From: DAHUYF01 sp035623985
GTDB lineage: Bacteria; Pseudomonadota; Alphaproteobacteria; ATCC43930; CGMCC-115725
NCBI GenBank assembly: GCA_035623985.1
Contig: DASPSJ010000095.1
Location: 18,923-82,922 of the forward strand
Length of the DNA stretch: 64,000 nucleotides
Direction: 5' to 3'
Position numbers and translations under genes: made by a program. Positions 1-8,771 of the stretch are shown piece by piece; the stretch's first letter is position 1; every line of letters starts with the position of its first letter. The notes under the pieces were generated by a model. That model did no database searches. It saw nothing but the letters and a program-made list of their open reading frames with translations, and was not told the DNA's origin.

Positions 1-707
1 CGCTCGCGGGTCCTTTCCATGAGCGCTGCGCGATAGACGGCGACCGCTCCCTCGAGCCGGGTGGTGCCGCTCTCGCGCTCGCCGAGGGTCTGGAGCGCGC
101 TGCCGAGATTGTTCTGCGTCATGGCCCAATCGAGGGGCACGCGCTCGCGGGTCCTTTCCATGAGCGCTGCGCGATAGACGGCGACCGCTTCCTCGAGCCG
201 GGCGGTGCCGCTCTCGCGCCAGCCGAGGGTCTGGAGCGCGTTGCCGAGATTGTTCTGCGTGGCGGCCCAATCGAGGGGCACGCGCTCGCGGGTCCTTTCC
301 ATGAGCGCTGCGCGAAAGGCGGCGACCGCTTCCTCGAGCCGGGCGGTGCCGCTCTCGCGCTGACCGAGAGTGCTGAGCGCGAGGCCGAGATTGTGCTGCA
401 AGTCTGCCCATTCCAGCGGCATATCGGTGCGAGACACGCTCTGAAGGCCGTTGCGGAGTACATTGATGCTCTCTATCAAAGCGCTCGATTCGGGCCACCT
501 ATTCCCAAGCTTCGCCAGCGCCTCGCCAAGTCGGGCAACAACGCGATATCTATCCTGATCTTTCAAGCCTATGGCGCGCGCCAGAAGTCGAAAGCGCTCC
601 ACGGCTTGTTCGAGAGGCCGAGAGTCGGGACTGTACTTGCCGTAATCGAGGGCGGCATTCGCCGCCTCTTCGAGCAGCTTCGGGTCGATGGCGGAAGGCT
701 CTCTCAT
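1..707 (-). CDS. TPR-repeat protein (C-terminus outside the window)
   Basis: The frame opens at the ATG at 707 and runs off the left edge, so at least 235 residues are visible. The first ~95 residues are helical (start MREPSAIDPKLLEEAANAAL). From about residue 96 comes a 47-residue repeat containing NNLGNALQTLGERESGTARL and EAVAAFRAALMERTRERVPL, the long kinesin-light-chain-like TPR type. Units begin about every 141 bases and are nearly identical at the DNA level. TPR arrays bind proteins and often act as sensors or scaffolds. The ATG overlaps the TGA of the SIR2-domain gene by ATGA at 704-707, so the two are translationally coupled and probably work together. The true end and any C-terminal domain cannot be seen. 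Confidence 0.8.
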   Translation of the reverse strand, partial: MREPSAIDPKLLEEAANAALDYGKYSPDSRPLEQAVERFRLLARAIGLKDQDRYRVVARLGEALAKLGNRWPESSALIESINVLRNGLQSVSRTDMPLEWADLQHNLGLALSTLGQRESGTARLEEAVAAFRAALMERTRERVPLDWAATQNNLGNALQTLGWRESGTARLEEAVAVYRAALMERTRERVPLDWAMTQNNLGSALQTLGERESGTTRLEGAVAVYRAALMERTRE

Positions 708-1972
708 CTCTCCAGCGCCTTCTCCGCCAATCGATAAGCTTCGGCATATTTTCCGGCAAGCCGCATCTCGCGAATTTCCGCGATGACGTCATCGGTTGTA
801 CGGGCGGCATTGGCGAGCGTTTCGCTCAGGAACGAAAAACGCGCCTTCGCGCTGTTGATCTCGGAGCGGATATCGGTGTTCGTCACGCGAGAGCCCTCGA
901 CGTCTTCGATAACCCGTTTCACCGATCTCAACGGGTCCAAAAGCGCTGTCGGTGCACCGACGCCAAGTGCCCGGCATAGTTCAAGAAAAAAGACGTCCGA
1001 ATCCTGCCCGATGAGAAGGCCGCCGTTTCGCGAGGTGCCCAGAAACCGTTTCGCCTTCTCGGGCAACCTCTTCGGATCGACAGAGTGTTGCACCCAAAAC
1101 AGGTTCTTGTCGCGGTAAACCTCGGCCGCTTGAATCAGCAAGTCCATCACGCCCTCCTCGCGGCCGCCATAGCCGACAACCACGAAGGTCGTCGCATGCT
1201 GCAGCAATTTCTGGACGGCGGCCGAGGCCTGGGGATTCTGCCAAACCTCCTTCACATCTTCAGGCCGGTTGCGCAGCAGATAGGTATGCCGCGACCCGTG
1301 CAACTCAACGAGTTGGGCATGTTGCGGCGCTCCTGCAATGCGATTGAGCGAGTCGACGCCGTCGCAAACGACCGGCAGAAGCCCGGCGCGAACCATGCCC
1401 GACAACACCAACTGGTCGAAATTCGTGGTCAGGACCGTCGAGACGAATCCGCGCGACGCCAGCTCGCCCAGGCACAGATGCGCCCAGTTGATGGCGCCTT
1501 TGGTATCTCCAACGATTTTGCCGAAAAGCGAGCGCGTATCGTCCGGGGTCGCGTAATGTCGTCGGAACATCTCATCGTAAACACGGTACCAGTCGATCTT
1601 TTCATCAGACTGGTCCGCCAGAGGAAGCCCTCCGCCCGCATCCGTCAGGTATTTCCGTCCTACCAGGCTGCGATACGCGACGACGCAATCGTCCTTGTCC
1701 GAACAACAGCCGAACCGGCGCCCGACTTCACGGGTCGTGAGCCGCGCGATCTCGACCGCCGCGGGAATGCCGGCGGTAACCGAGCAGCCTGCGCCAATAA
1801 AAAAGATCACTTTCCCGAGGGCGCCGTCGCGGGGTCCAGCGAATCGCATTTTTTCCGCGATCTCGTTTGCCGATTCGACAAGACGCGGCTCGGGCGGATC
1901 ACCAATGGGCATCAGCGGCCTTGACCTGAGATGGAGTGACGGTTTCCCCAAGCGGCCGTCACATCCCCGCAT
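704..1972 (-). CDS. SIR2-like domain protein, probable NAD-consuming effector
   Basis: 422 aa from the most upstream ATG. A start at 1912 (MPIGDPP) is also possible, and neither has a strong Shine-Dalgarno. Seen: the SIR2 nucleotide loop GAGCSVTAGIP at residues 60-70, TTNFDQL at 182-188 (equivalent of TQNxD), LHG at 224-226 with the catalytic-type His, and VVGYGG near 265-270. The last ~100 residues are helical. Bacterial proteins of this SIR2_2-like group commonly hydrolyse NAD+ in antiphage systems such as ThsA, DSR and SIR2-pAgo. The gene is followed without a gap by a TPR gene (ATGA overlap), which suggests an effector and sensor pair. The SIR2 fold is well supported; the defence role is inference. 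Confidence 0.75.
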   Translation of the reverse strand: MRGCDGRLGKPSLHLRSRPLMPIGDPPEPRLVESANEIAEKMRFAGPRDGALGKVIFFIGAGCSVTAGIPAAVEIARLTTREVGRRFGCCSDKDDCVVAYRSLVGRKYLTDAGGGLPLADQSDEKIDWYRVYDEMFRRHYATPDDTRSLFGKIVGDTKGAINWAHLCLGELASRGFVSTVLTTNFDQLVLSGMVRAGLLPVVCDGVDSLNRIAGAPQHAQLVELHGSRHTYLLRNRPEDVKEVWQNPQASAAVQKLLQHATTFVVVGYGGREEGVMDLLIQAAEVYRDKNLFWVQHSVDPKRLPEKAKRFLGTSRNGGLLIGQDSDVFFLELCRALGVGAPTALLDPLRSVKRVIEDVEGSRVTNTDIRSEINSAKARFSFLSETLANAARTTDDVIAEIREMRLAGKYAEAYRLAEKALER

Positions 1973-2099
1973 TTACACTCTAATCGAGAATTCAGGGAGG
2001 GGAAACTATCGCCCTTCAGGTCGAGGCGGGCCTAAGCCGGGGTCGACGCACCAGGGAGTTCTATTTTCGATCGTAGGTGCTCGGCTGGACGAGGTCTTG

Positions 2100-2117
2100 C
2101 CGTGCTTGGGAGCACGG
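2100..2117 (-). terminator. Short hairpin just after purK
   Basis: CCGTGCT and AGCACGG form a 7-bp stem with a 4-nt loop three bases beyond the purK stop codon. There is no T-run in the minus direction, so it is only a weak candidate for ending the purEK transcript before the SIR2 gene. Confidence 0.35.
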
Positions 2118-2120
2118 ACC

Positions 2121-3190
2121 CTAATTCCGCCGCGGCAGGAGCCGCGTCACATGGCCCATCTTGCGGCCGGGCACGGGCTTGCCCTTGCCGTAGAGATGCA
2201 GCCGGGCGGCGGGCTCGGCCAGCGCCTCGCGCCAGCCTTCGACCTCGGCGCCGATCAAATTCTTCATCACCGCGTCCGAATGCCGCTCCGGCGAGCCCAG
2301 CGGCAGGCCGCAGATCGCGCGCACCAATTGCTCGAACTGGCTGGTGGCGCAGGCATCGATCGTCCAATGCCCGGAATTGTGCGGCCGCGGCGCAAGCTCG
2401 TTGACCAGCACCTCGCCCGCCGCGGTCACGAACATCTCGACCGCGAGCAGCCCCACGAGGTCGAGCCGGTCGGCGACGTGGCGCGCGATCGCTTCGGCGC
2501 GCCTCGCCACCTCCGGCGCGATGCGCGCCGGCGCGATGGTGGTGTCGAGGATGTGATGCGCGTGCCGGTTCTCCACCGGCACATAGCTCGCCTGCTGGCC
2601 GTCGCCGCCGCGGGCGACGATCACCGAGATCTCGCAGGTGAAATCGACGAAGCTCTCGAGGATGCCGAGCTCGGCGCCCATCTCGCGCCAGGCGGCGAGG
2701 AGGTCGCTGTCGGGGCGGATCGCCACTTGCCCTTTGCCGTCATAGCCGCCGCGCACCGTCTTGAGCACCGCCTGCGGCCCGATGCCGCCCACCGCGCGCG
2801 CGAGGTCGTCGGCGCCGGCGACCGCGCGATAGGACGCGGTGGCGACGCCGATCGAGCGCAGGAAGTCCTTCTCCTTGAGCCGGTCCTGCGCGATGCGCAG
2901 CGCGTTGGGGCCGGGCCGCACCGGCCGCTTCTCGGCGAGGATTTCCGCGGTGTCCGCCGGCACGTTCTCGAACTCGAAAGTGACGACGTCGACCGCCTCG
3001 GCAAAACGCGCCAGCGCGGCGCGGTCGTCATACGCGGCGGTGGTGGCGAAGGCCGTCACCAGCTTCGCCGGGCTGTCGCGTTCGGGGCCGTAGACGTGGC
3101 AGCGATAGCCCAGCCTCGCCGCCGCCAGGGCGGTCATGCGGCCGAGCTGGCCGCCGCCGAGAATGCCGATCGTCGCTCCGGGCTCGATCA

Positions 3191-3191
<1 letters not shown>
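2121..3191 (-). CDS. purK: N5-carboxyaminoimidazole ribonucleotide synthase
   Basis: 356 aa, normal family length. PurK is a cytoplasmic ATP-grasp enzyme that turns AIR, bicarbonate and ATP into N5-CAIR in de novo purine synthesis. The N-terminus GATIGILGGGQLGRM is the family signature. The middle carries ATP-grasp features (GYDGKGQ, then EMFVTAAGEVLVNELAPRPH with the metal-binding E and N), followed by the conserved HNSGHWTIDA. It starts inside the purE stop codon (TGATG at 3191), so the two are translated as a unit and catalyse consecutive steps. Confidence 0.97.
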
Positions 3192-3682
<491 letters not shown>

Positions 3683-3845
3683 CGCGCTGTCGTCCTTCGC
3701 CGCGGAAAGCGCGCATTATAGGTAGGAGGGGGGTGAGGGCAAGCGACCGCCGCCGCCGGTAGTAGGTCAGTTTGAATTATTGCGTTGGCGTAGGGCAAAC
3801 ACGATAGTCTGGTTGCCGCCGCTCCAAGGCGCCGTAGTCGCGCCC

Positions 3846-4089
3846 ATGGCAACAAAGCGCCTAAAACGCGCCCGCAACACCCTCGCCAAGCTCATTGGCG
3901 ACATCGCGACCGGCCAAGTTGAGGATGCGGCGGCGAAGGCGCGCGATGCACCCGCCGTCGGGCTAGGCCGGCGCGGCGGCTTGAAAAGTAGAAAGGCCCG
4001 TGCGGCGAAACTGACTCGGGGAACGCCGTCGCTCCGCTCGTAAGATGGCCAAAGCCCGTTGGTCGAAGCGGACCCATCAGGAAACTTGA
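3846..4089 (+). pseudogene. Frameshifted small H1-like / KGG-type basic protein
   Basis: The ATG at 3846 opens a 65-codon frame ending at 4043. Its start (LAKLIGDIATGQVED) and its lysine-rich centre (GLGRRGGLKSRKARAAKLT) match a family of short DNA-binding-like proteins in alphaproteobacteria. Family members usually go on after AAKLT with an ERR...ARKAAKARW tail. Here that tail (ERRRSARKMAKARW) is present but in the +1 frame, from about 4021 to the stop at 4087-4089. A one-base indel near 4013-4020 therefore seems to have broken the gene. The read frame ends in an atypical RGTPSLRS. Confidence 0.6.
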
Positions 4090-4115
4090 CATAACCGCAA
4101 GTCGAATTGTATATT
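4086..4115 (+). promoter_or_regulatory. Near-consensus sigma-70 promoter of the toxin-antitoxin module
   Basis: TTGACA at 4086-4091, an 18-base spacer, and TATATT at 4110-4115, inside a local AT-rich stretch. It points at the DUF4258-like toxin gene whose start lies 30-90 bases downstream. Confidence 0.65.
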
Positions 4116-4172
4116 CCGCCTCATTAGGAGGCCGAGATTGCAGGACTTTTGCCTTTGGCGACGGGAGCGGGA

Positions 4173-4481
4173 TTGAGGATATCGCATTTTCAATCGGCCT
4201 TGGAGATGATCAAACGTCTGGCTGGGCGAAAAGGAACAGATTGGGAAATAAGTAATCATGCAATGGAAGAAATGAATATCGACCAGATTGACTTATTGGA
4301 TATAAGAAATTCTCTAATAAACGCAAGTAGCGCGAAAGAGCAAGATCATGATGGCTCGATTGTTTATGCGGTAACTGGAAAAGATACGAATGATAGAACG
4401 ATATGTGCAGTCGTCGAGATCGAGGAAGAGCCGGCGGGGATCTTCGTGATTACAGTATGGAGGGTAGGTGGCAGGAGGTGA
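4173..4481 (+). CDS. Probable toxin, DUF4258/RelE-like
   Basis: About 102 aa from the TTG at 4173, which follows GGGAGCGGGA. Other in-frame starts are TTG at 4149 and ATG at 4206. The sequence DWEISNHAMEEMNIDQIDLL, then a strand-rich half with SIVYAVTGKD, ICAVVEI and GIFVITVWR, fits the small ribonuclease-like fold of DUF4258 toxins (HA.eRm..R.i, then vi.vi). It lies two bases before a zinc-finger/HTH gene of antitoxin type and behind a strong promoter. Its AT-rich composition differs sharply from its surroundings, which suggests recent acquisition. The toxin function is inferred from fold and context. Confidence 0.6.
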   Translation: MRISHFQSALEMIKRLAGRKGTDWEISNHAMEEMNIDQIDLLDIRNSLINASSAKEQDHDGSIVYAVTGKDTNDRTICAVVEIEEEPAGIFVITVWRVGGRR

Positions 4482-4483
4482 CG

Positions 4484-5044
4484 ATGGATCGCCAGGAATG
4501 CGAACACCGCGCGCGAGACGCGATAACGAAAGAGACCCTTCACGTTCATCGTGAAGAGCTTCTCGGCATTCCGGTCACCCTTGTGGATGCTGTGGAGATA
4601 AAAAAATGCGGCCTTTGCAATCAGGTGATTTCGAAGAAAATCCCCGATCTGCAAAATCTAATCGCCGCCATGGCACTCGTGCGGGTGACCGACCCACGAA
4701 GGCTCGGGGCGGATGACATACGGTTCCTGCGCAAGGCGCTGAATTGGACAGCCAAAAAACTCGCCGACCGGCTTGAGGTCGCGGAGGGAACGGTGTCGCG
4801 TTGGGAAAACGGAAAAGAACCGATCGGGGGCGCAAACGAAAAGATTTTGCGGCTCATCGCAGGGACTGAAATGGCAAGCTCTGCGCCGGCCATCGATTTT
4901 TCGGCGGAAGCAATCGCCAACATGAAAATCGAAGACGTTCGCTCCGCTGAAGACATGCATCCGATGTGCTTTGAGAGAGTGAGGTTCAAGCGGCCAAGCC
5001 ATCGGACAGAGGATCAGTGGGATACTCGGAAAGAGGCTGCTTAG
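4484..5044 (+). CDS. MqsA/YgiT-like zinc-finger HTH antitoxin
   Basis: 186 aa from the ATG at 4484, with GGAGG seven bases upstream and the toxin stop two bases before it. The N-terminal ~50 residues resemble the YgiT/MqsA zinc module: GIPVTLVDAVEIKKCGLCNQ keeps the second CxxC, while the first pair seems reduced to C6 and H8. Residues ~80-135 form a clear XRE-type HTH (LGADDIRFLRKALNWTAKKL followed by EVAEGTVSRWENGKEPIG). The last ~50 residues are low in signal. The likely job is to neutralise the upstream toxin and repress the promoter at 4086-4115. Confidence 0.7.
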   Translation: MDRQECEHRARDAITKETLHVHREELLGIPVTLVDAVEIKKCGLCNQVISKKIPDLQNLIAAMALVRVTDPRRLGADDIRFLRKALNWTAKKLADRLEVAEGTVSRWENGKEPIGGANEKILRLIAGTEMASSAPAIDFSAEAIANMKIEDVRSAEDMHPMCFERVRFKRPSHRTEDQWDTRKEAA

Positions 5045-5235
5045 CCGCCAACTCTGACTGGACTGCGGCCCCAGAGTGAAAATCTCGGGCCGTTCCGGAC
5101 GGCGAGGAGGCCGGTCATTCAAGCTGGCCCACGACCCCGCCGCCGGCGGCGCCGGCGCCCGTGGCGTTGCGCCACCGGCGATTTCTGGCATAATCGCCCC
5201 CGTTTCGCGATTCGAAGGCGGCGTATCTCGGAGCC

Positions 5236-5979
5236 ATGGAAATCCGCGACACCAAGCCGGTCCTCGGCGCCGGCGCCAGCCGCAAGGTGCAGGCGCGGCG
5301 GGCGGTCGGGGAAAGCAGCGCCGCGGCGCCGGCGGAACCGACCGATATCCTCGATCTTGCCGGCCTCGGCGAGGCCGAGCTCACGCCGAAGCTGCGCCAG
5401 GCGATCACCGGCCTGATGGCCGAGGTCGAGGCGCTGCGCCGCGAGCTCGGCGAGGCGCGCCAGCGCATCGGCTATCTCGAGCGGCTCGCCGACGAAGACC
5501 CGCTGATGCCGATCGCCAACCGCCGCGCCTTCGTGCGCGAGCTGACGCGCATGATGTCCTTTGCCCAGCGCTACGGCACGCCGGCGAGCATCGTCTATAT
5601 CGACATCAACGACCTCAAATGGATCAACGACCGCAACAGCCACGCCGCCGGCGACGCGGCGCTGATGCAGGTGGCGCGCGTGCTGCTCGACAACGTCCGC
5701 AACACCGACGTGGTGGGCCGGTTGGGCGGCGACGAGCTGGGCGTGCTGCTGGTGCAGGCCGATCAGCCGCTCGCCGAGCAGAAGGCGGCGCAGCTCGCGG
5801 CCGCGGTGGCGGCGGCGCCGCTGCTGTGGCAAGGCGACGAGATCCCGCTCAGCATCTCCTATGGCGTCTATTCCTTCAGCGGCGGCGAGAACGCCGGCGA
5901 CGCGCTCGACGCCGCCGACCGCGCCATGTACCAGGCCAAGCGCCAGCGCGGCGGCACGCCCGGCCCGGTCCGGGCCTAG
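5236..5979 (+). CDS. GGDEF-domain diguanylate cyclase
   Basis: 247 aa. A disordered Ala/Pro-rich N-terminus leads into a coiled coil (residues ~55-85, EVEALRRELGEARQRIGYLE) and a full GGDEF domain (ADEDPLMPIANRRAF to the end). The active-site signature is RLGGDELGVLL, a GGDEL variant usually active in making cyclic di-GMP. An RNTD tetrad five residues before GGDEL fits the RxxD inhibitory site for product feedback. There is no transmembrane or sensor domain, so it is probably cytosolic and may dimerise through the coiled coil. It stands alone, convergent with the DUF465 gene. Confidence 0.88.
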   Translation: MEIRDTKPVLGAGASRKVQARRAVGESSAAAPAEPTDILDLAGLGEAELTPKLRQAITGLMAEVEALRRELGEARQRIGYLERLADEDPLMPIANRRAFVRELTRMMSFAQRYGTPASIVYIDINDLKWINDRNSHAAGDAALMQVARVLLDNVRNTDVVGRLGGDELGVLLVQADQPLAEQKAAQLAAAVAAAPLLWQGDEIPLSISYGVYSFSGGENAGDALDAADRAMYQAKRQRGGTPGPVRA

Positions 5980-6063
5980 AAAAGCGGGACTCGCCCGTGG
6001 CCGGGAGGGAGCGGCGGCGGGCGGCATGAGGCCGCCGAGACCGGCCCTTTGCGGAACAGGGCG

Positions 6064-6267
6064 CTAGGCGATGATGTCGGGCAGGAGTTGGCTCTCGAGC
6101 TTGGCGATCAGATCCTTGAGCGCGAGCTTGCGCTTCTTCAGGCGCTGGACATGCACCGGGTTGAAGACGCCCTGATCGCCCAGGCGCGCGATCGCCTCGT
6201 CGAGATCGCGATGCTCGCTCTTGAGGGCCTCGATCCTGGCCTTGATGGCTTCGATGTCGAGATCCAT
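6064..6267 (-). CDS. DUF465 (YdcH-like) small helical protein
   Basis: 67 aa, all helical: IKARIEALKSEHRDLDEAIA, then HVQRLKKRKLALKDLIAKLE. This is the typical DUF465 hairpin found throughout alphaproteobacteria; its function is unknown. The window has a second, more divergent copy at 9510-9692. The start has no competing in-frame ATG. It is transcribed away from pfkA. Confidence 0.85.
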   Translation of the reverse strand: MDLDIEAIKARIEALKSEHRDLDEAIARLGDQGVFNPVHVQRLKKRKLALKDLIAKLESQLLPDIIA

Positions 6268-6375
6268 GACCGGAATGATCGCCCTGCCGGTTGACGGCCA
6301 ATACTATAGCAAACCCCGGGGCGGAAGGTGAGCGGGGCTGACGGCATTAACCAATCCCCGGCAGGGAGAGCCCCT

Positions 6376-7467
6376 ATGGCGCTTGCGCCCAAGACCATCG
6401 GCCTTCTCACCAGCGGCGGCGATTGCGCCGGGCTCAACGCCGCCATCCGCGCCGTGGTCAGCCGCGCCATCCAGGGCTATGGCTGGCGCGTGCTCGGCAT
6501 CCGCCATGGCACCATGGGGCTGCTGCGCCGGCCCCTGGAGTTCGAGGCGCTCGAGTTGCGCATTGCCACCGGCAATGTCCTGCGGCTGGGCGGCACGCTC
6601 CTCGGCACCACCAATCGCGGCAATCCCTTTGCCTTTCCCATGCCCGACGGCAGCCTGAGCGACCGGTCGCAAGAGGCCATCGCGGGATTGTGCGAGCTCG
6701 GCATCGATACGCTCATCGGCATCGGCGGCGACGGCAGCTTCGCCATTCTGCGCCGCCTGGCGCAGCAAGGCGGCATCAAGCTCGTCGGCATCCCCAAGAC
6801 CATCGACAACGATGTCGGCGTCACCGAGAACTCGATCGGCTACCACACCGCCGTCATGGTCGCCACCGAGGCGCTCGACCGGCTGCAGCCGACGGCGGCA
6901 AGCCACGACCGCGTCATGATCCTCGAGGTGATGGGGCGCGATGCCGGCCATATCGCGCTTGCCGCGGGCATCGCCGGCGGCGCCGACGTCATCCTCATTC
7001 CCGAGATTCCCTACACCATCGAGGAAGTGGCGGCGCATATCGCGGAAGTGCGCCGGAACGGGCGCAACTTCGCCCTCGTCGTCGTCGCCGAGGCGGTGAA
7101 GGACCGCGCCGGCCAGCGCGTGCAGCGCCGCCATTCCGGCGGCGGCGTCACCTATGGCGGCATCGGCCAACGCCTCGGCGACAGCTTGGCGCGCCTCACC
7201 GGCGCCGAGACGCGCGTCACCGTGCTGGGCCATGTGCAGCGCGGCGGCCAGCCGACCTGGAGCGACCGCATGATCGCCTCGGCCTTCGGCGTCCACGCCG
7301 TCGATCTCATCGCCGCCGGCAAATACGATCGCATGGTGGCGTGGCAGAACCGCACCGTCGTCGACGTGCCCCTGGGCGAGGCGGTGGCGGCGCCGCAGCA
7401 GGTCGATCCCGACGGCGCGCTGGTGCGCACGGCGCGCGGACTCGGTATTAGTCTCGGCGATGGCTGA
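6376..7467 (+). CDS. pfkA: 6-phosphofructokinase
   Basis: 363 aa from the ATG at 6376, preceded by GGGAGAG. It phosphorylates fructose 6-phosphate in glycolysis. Seen: TIGLLTSGGDCAGLNAAI at the N-terminus, GIGGDGSF in the donor-binding loop, GIPKTIDNDV at the active site, MGRDAGHIA, and GHVQRGGQPT for substrate binding. The donor loop has Gly (GGDGS), which favours ATP. The active-site loop has Lys (PKTIDND), usually seen in pyrophosphate enzymes but also in some ATP enzymes of the long clade. The donor is therefore probably ATP but not certain. The stop overlaps the next gene by 8 bases. Confidence 0.93.
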   Translation: MALAPKTIGLLTSGGDCAGLNAAIRAVVSRAIQGYGWRVLGIRHGTMGLLRRPLEFEALELRIATGNVLRLGGTLLGTTNRGNPFAFPMPDGSLSDRSQEAIAGLCELGIDTLIGIGGDGSFAILRRLAQQGGIKLVGIPKTIDNDVGVTENSIGYHTAVMVATEALDRLQPTAASHDRVMILEVMGRDAGHIALAAGIAGGADVILIPEIPYTIEEVAAHIAEVRRNGRNFALVVVAEAVKDRAGQRVQRRHSGGGVTYGGIGQRLGDSLARLTGAETRVTVLGHVQRGGQPTWSDRMIASAFGVHAVDLIAAGKYDRMVAWQNRTVVDVPLGEAVAAPQQVDPDGALVRTARGLGISLGDG

Positions 7468-7954
7468 GATCGCCGAGCCTTTCTGGACCTTCGCCTTGGC
7501 CTTCTATCGCCGGCCGGGGGTGTCGTCCGCCTGCATCGCGCTGCAGGATCGCCATGGCTGCGACGTCAATCTGATGCTCTATGCCTGCTGGGTGGGGTTG
7601 AGCGGTCGCGGCCGCCTCGCCGGCGCCGACCTCCACCGCGCCGAGGCCGTCGCTGCGCCCTGGCGCGGCGGCGTCATCGAGAAGCTGCGCGCCGCGCGCC
7701 GCGCGATCGGCGAGGAGGAGCGGCGCGGCGCCATGCTCGAACTCTACGAGGCGGCGAAGGCGGTGGAGCTTGCCGCCGAGCGCATCGCCCAGCGCCGGCT
7801 CGAGGCGCTGGCGCCGCCGGAGACCGTGCCGGGCGGCGCCGCGCGCGCCGCCGATGCCGCCGCCAATCTCGCGCTTTATCTCGCTGGCAAGGCCGCCGAC
7901 GCGGCGGCGACGCCGATCGTCGCCGCGATCAGGGAAGCGGCGCGCCTCGCGTGA
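7460..7954 (+). CDS. TIGR02444/DUF2390 family protein
   Basis: 164 aa. The first part (FWTFALAFYRRPGVSSACIA, then QDRHGCDVNLMLYACWVG) is the hallmark of the TIGR02444/DUF2390 family, small helical proteins of unknown function. The C-terminal half is Ala/Arg-rich and helical. It overlaps the end of pfkA by 8 bases and is followed 21 bases later by a hydrolase gene, so the three are probably cotranscribed. Confidence 0.8.
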   Translation: MAEIAEPFWTFALAFYRRPGVSSACIALQDRHGCDVNLMLYACWVGLSGRGRLAGADLHRAEAVAAPWRGGVIEKLRAARRAIGEEERRGAMLELYEAAKAVELAAERIAQRRLEALAPPETVPGGAARAADAAANLALYLAGKAADAAATPIVAAIREAARLA

Positions 7955-7975
7955 ATTTCCTTGGGGGAGGACGAC

Positions 7976-8761
7976 ATGCGTCTTAAGCCGTTGATCGCCG
8001 TCTTGGCCTTGCTGGCGCTGCCGGGCATCGCGCCCGCCCGCGCCGGCGAGGATTTCCTCGAGCTGCCGACGCGGCCGGGGGTGACGCAGCCTTTCTGGGT
8101 GACCACGCCGCCGGGGAAGCCGGTGGCCAGCGTCATTCTCTTCACCGGCGGTCCCGGCCTGCTCGGCAGCGCGCGCGGCCGCGGGCTGAGGAGCCAGAAC
8201 TTCCTCATCCGCTCGCGCGACAAATTCGCTGCGGCGGGCTTTCTGGTGGCCTCGGTCGATGCGCCGTCCGATCATCAGGAAGGGCTCGACGGCTTCCGCG
8301 CCAGCGCTGAACATGCGCAGGACATCGCCGCCGTCATCGCCTATCTGCGCCGGCAGGCGCCGGTGCCGGTCTGGCTCATCGGCACCAGCATGGGCACGAT
8401 CTCCGCCGCCAACGTCGCGGCGCGGCTCAAGAGCGGCGGCGCCGACGGGCTGGTGCTGACCTCGAGCATCGTCGTTCAGAGCCGCCGCGCCGCGCCGGTC
8501 GACGCCGTGGTCGAGGTCGGCGACATCGCGCTGCCGACGCTCTTCGTTCACAATAAGGACGACGCCTGCGCTCTTTGCCCGTTCAGCGCCGTGCCGGGGC
8601 TGATGGCGCGCTTTACCCGCACGCCGCGCAAGGAGCTGATCGCGGTGAGCGGCGGCAGCACGCCGCTCAGCGATCCCTGCGAGGCGCTGTCGCGCCACGG
8701 CTATATCGGCATCGAGGACGAGGTGGTCGGCGATATCGCGCATTGGATCAAGGGCGGCTGA
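7976..8761 (+). CDS. Secreted alpha/beta-hydrolase
   Basis: 261 aa from the ATG at 7976, chosen because GGGGGAGG lies just upstream and it gives a clean signal peptide (MRLKPLIAVLALLALPGIAP, cleavage after the ARA near residue 23). The hydrolase core has a strand plus oxyanion region (SVILFTGGPGLLG), the nucleophile elbow GTSMGT with its catalytic Ser, and late strands with DDACALCPF (acid region). The last His of the triad is probably the one in LSRHGYIGIEDEV. The protein should act in the periplasm; substrate unknown. It is last in the pfkA operon and convergent with ubiX. Confidence 0.78.
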   Translation: MRLKPLIAVLALLALPGIAPARAGEDFLELPTRPGVTQPFWVTTPPGKPVASVILFTGGPGLLGSARGRGLRSQNFLIRSRDKFAAAGFLVASVDAPSDHQEGLDGFRASAEHAQDIAAVIAYLRRQAPVPVWLIGTSMGTISAANVAARLKSGGADGLVLTSSIVVQSRRAAPVDAVVEVGDIALPTLFVHNKDDACALCPFSAVPGLMARFTRTPRKELIAVSGGSTPLSDPCEALSRHGYIGIEDEVVGDIAHWIKGG

Positions 8762-8771
8762 GCGCCGGCGC

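Noticed and set aside
2032..2367. Short frames overlapping the end of purK and the gap to the SIR2 gene
   Set aside because: They are shadow frames of purK with no ribosome site or recognisable domain.
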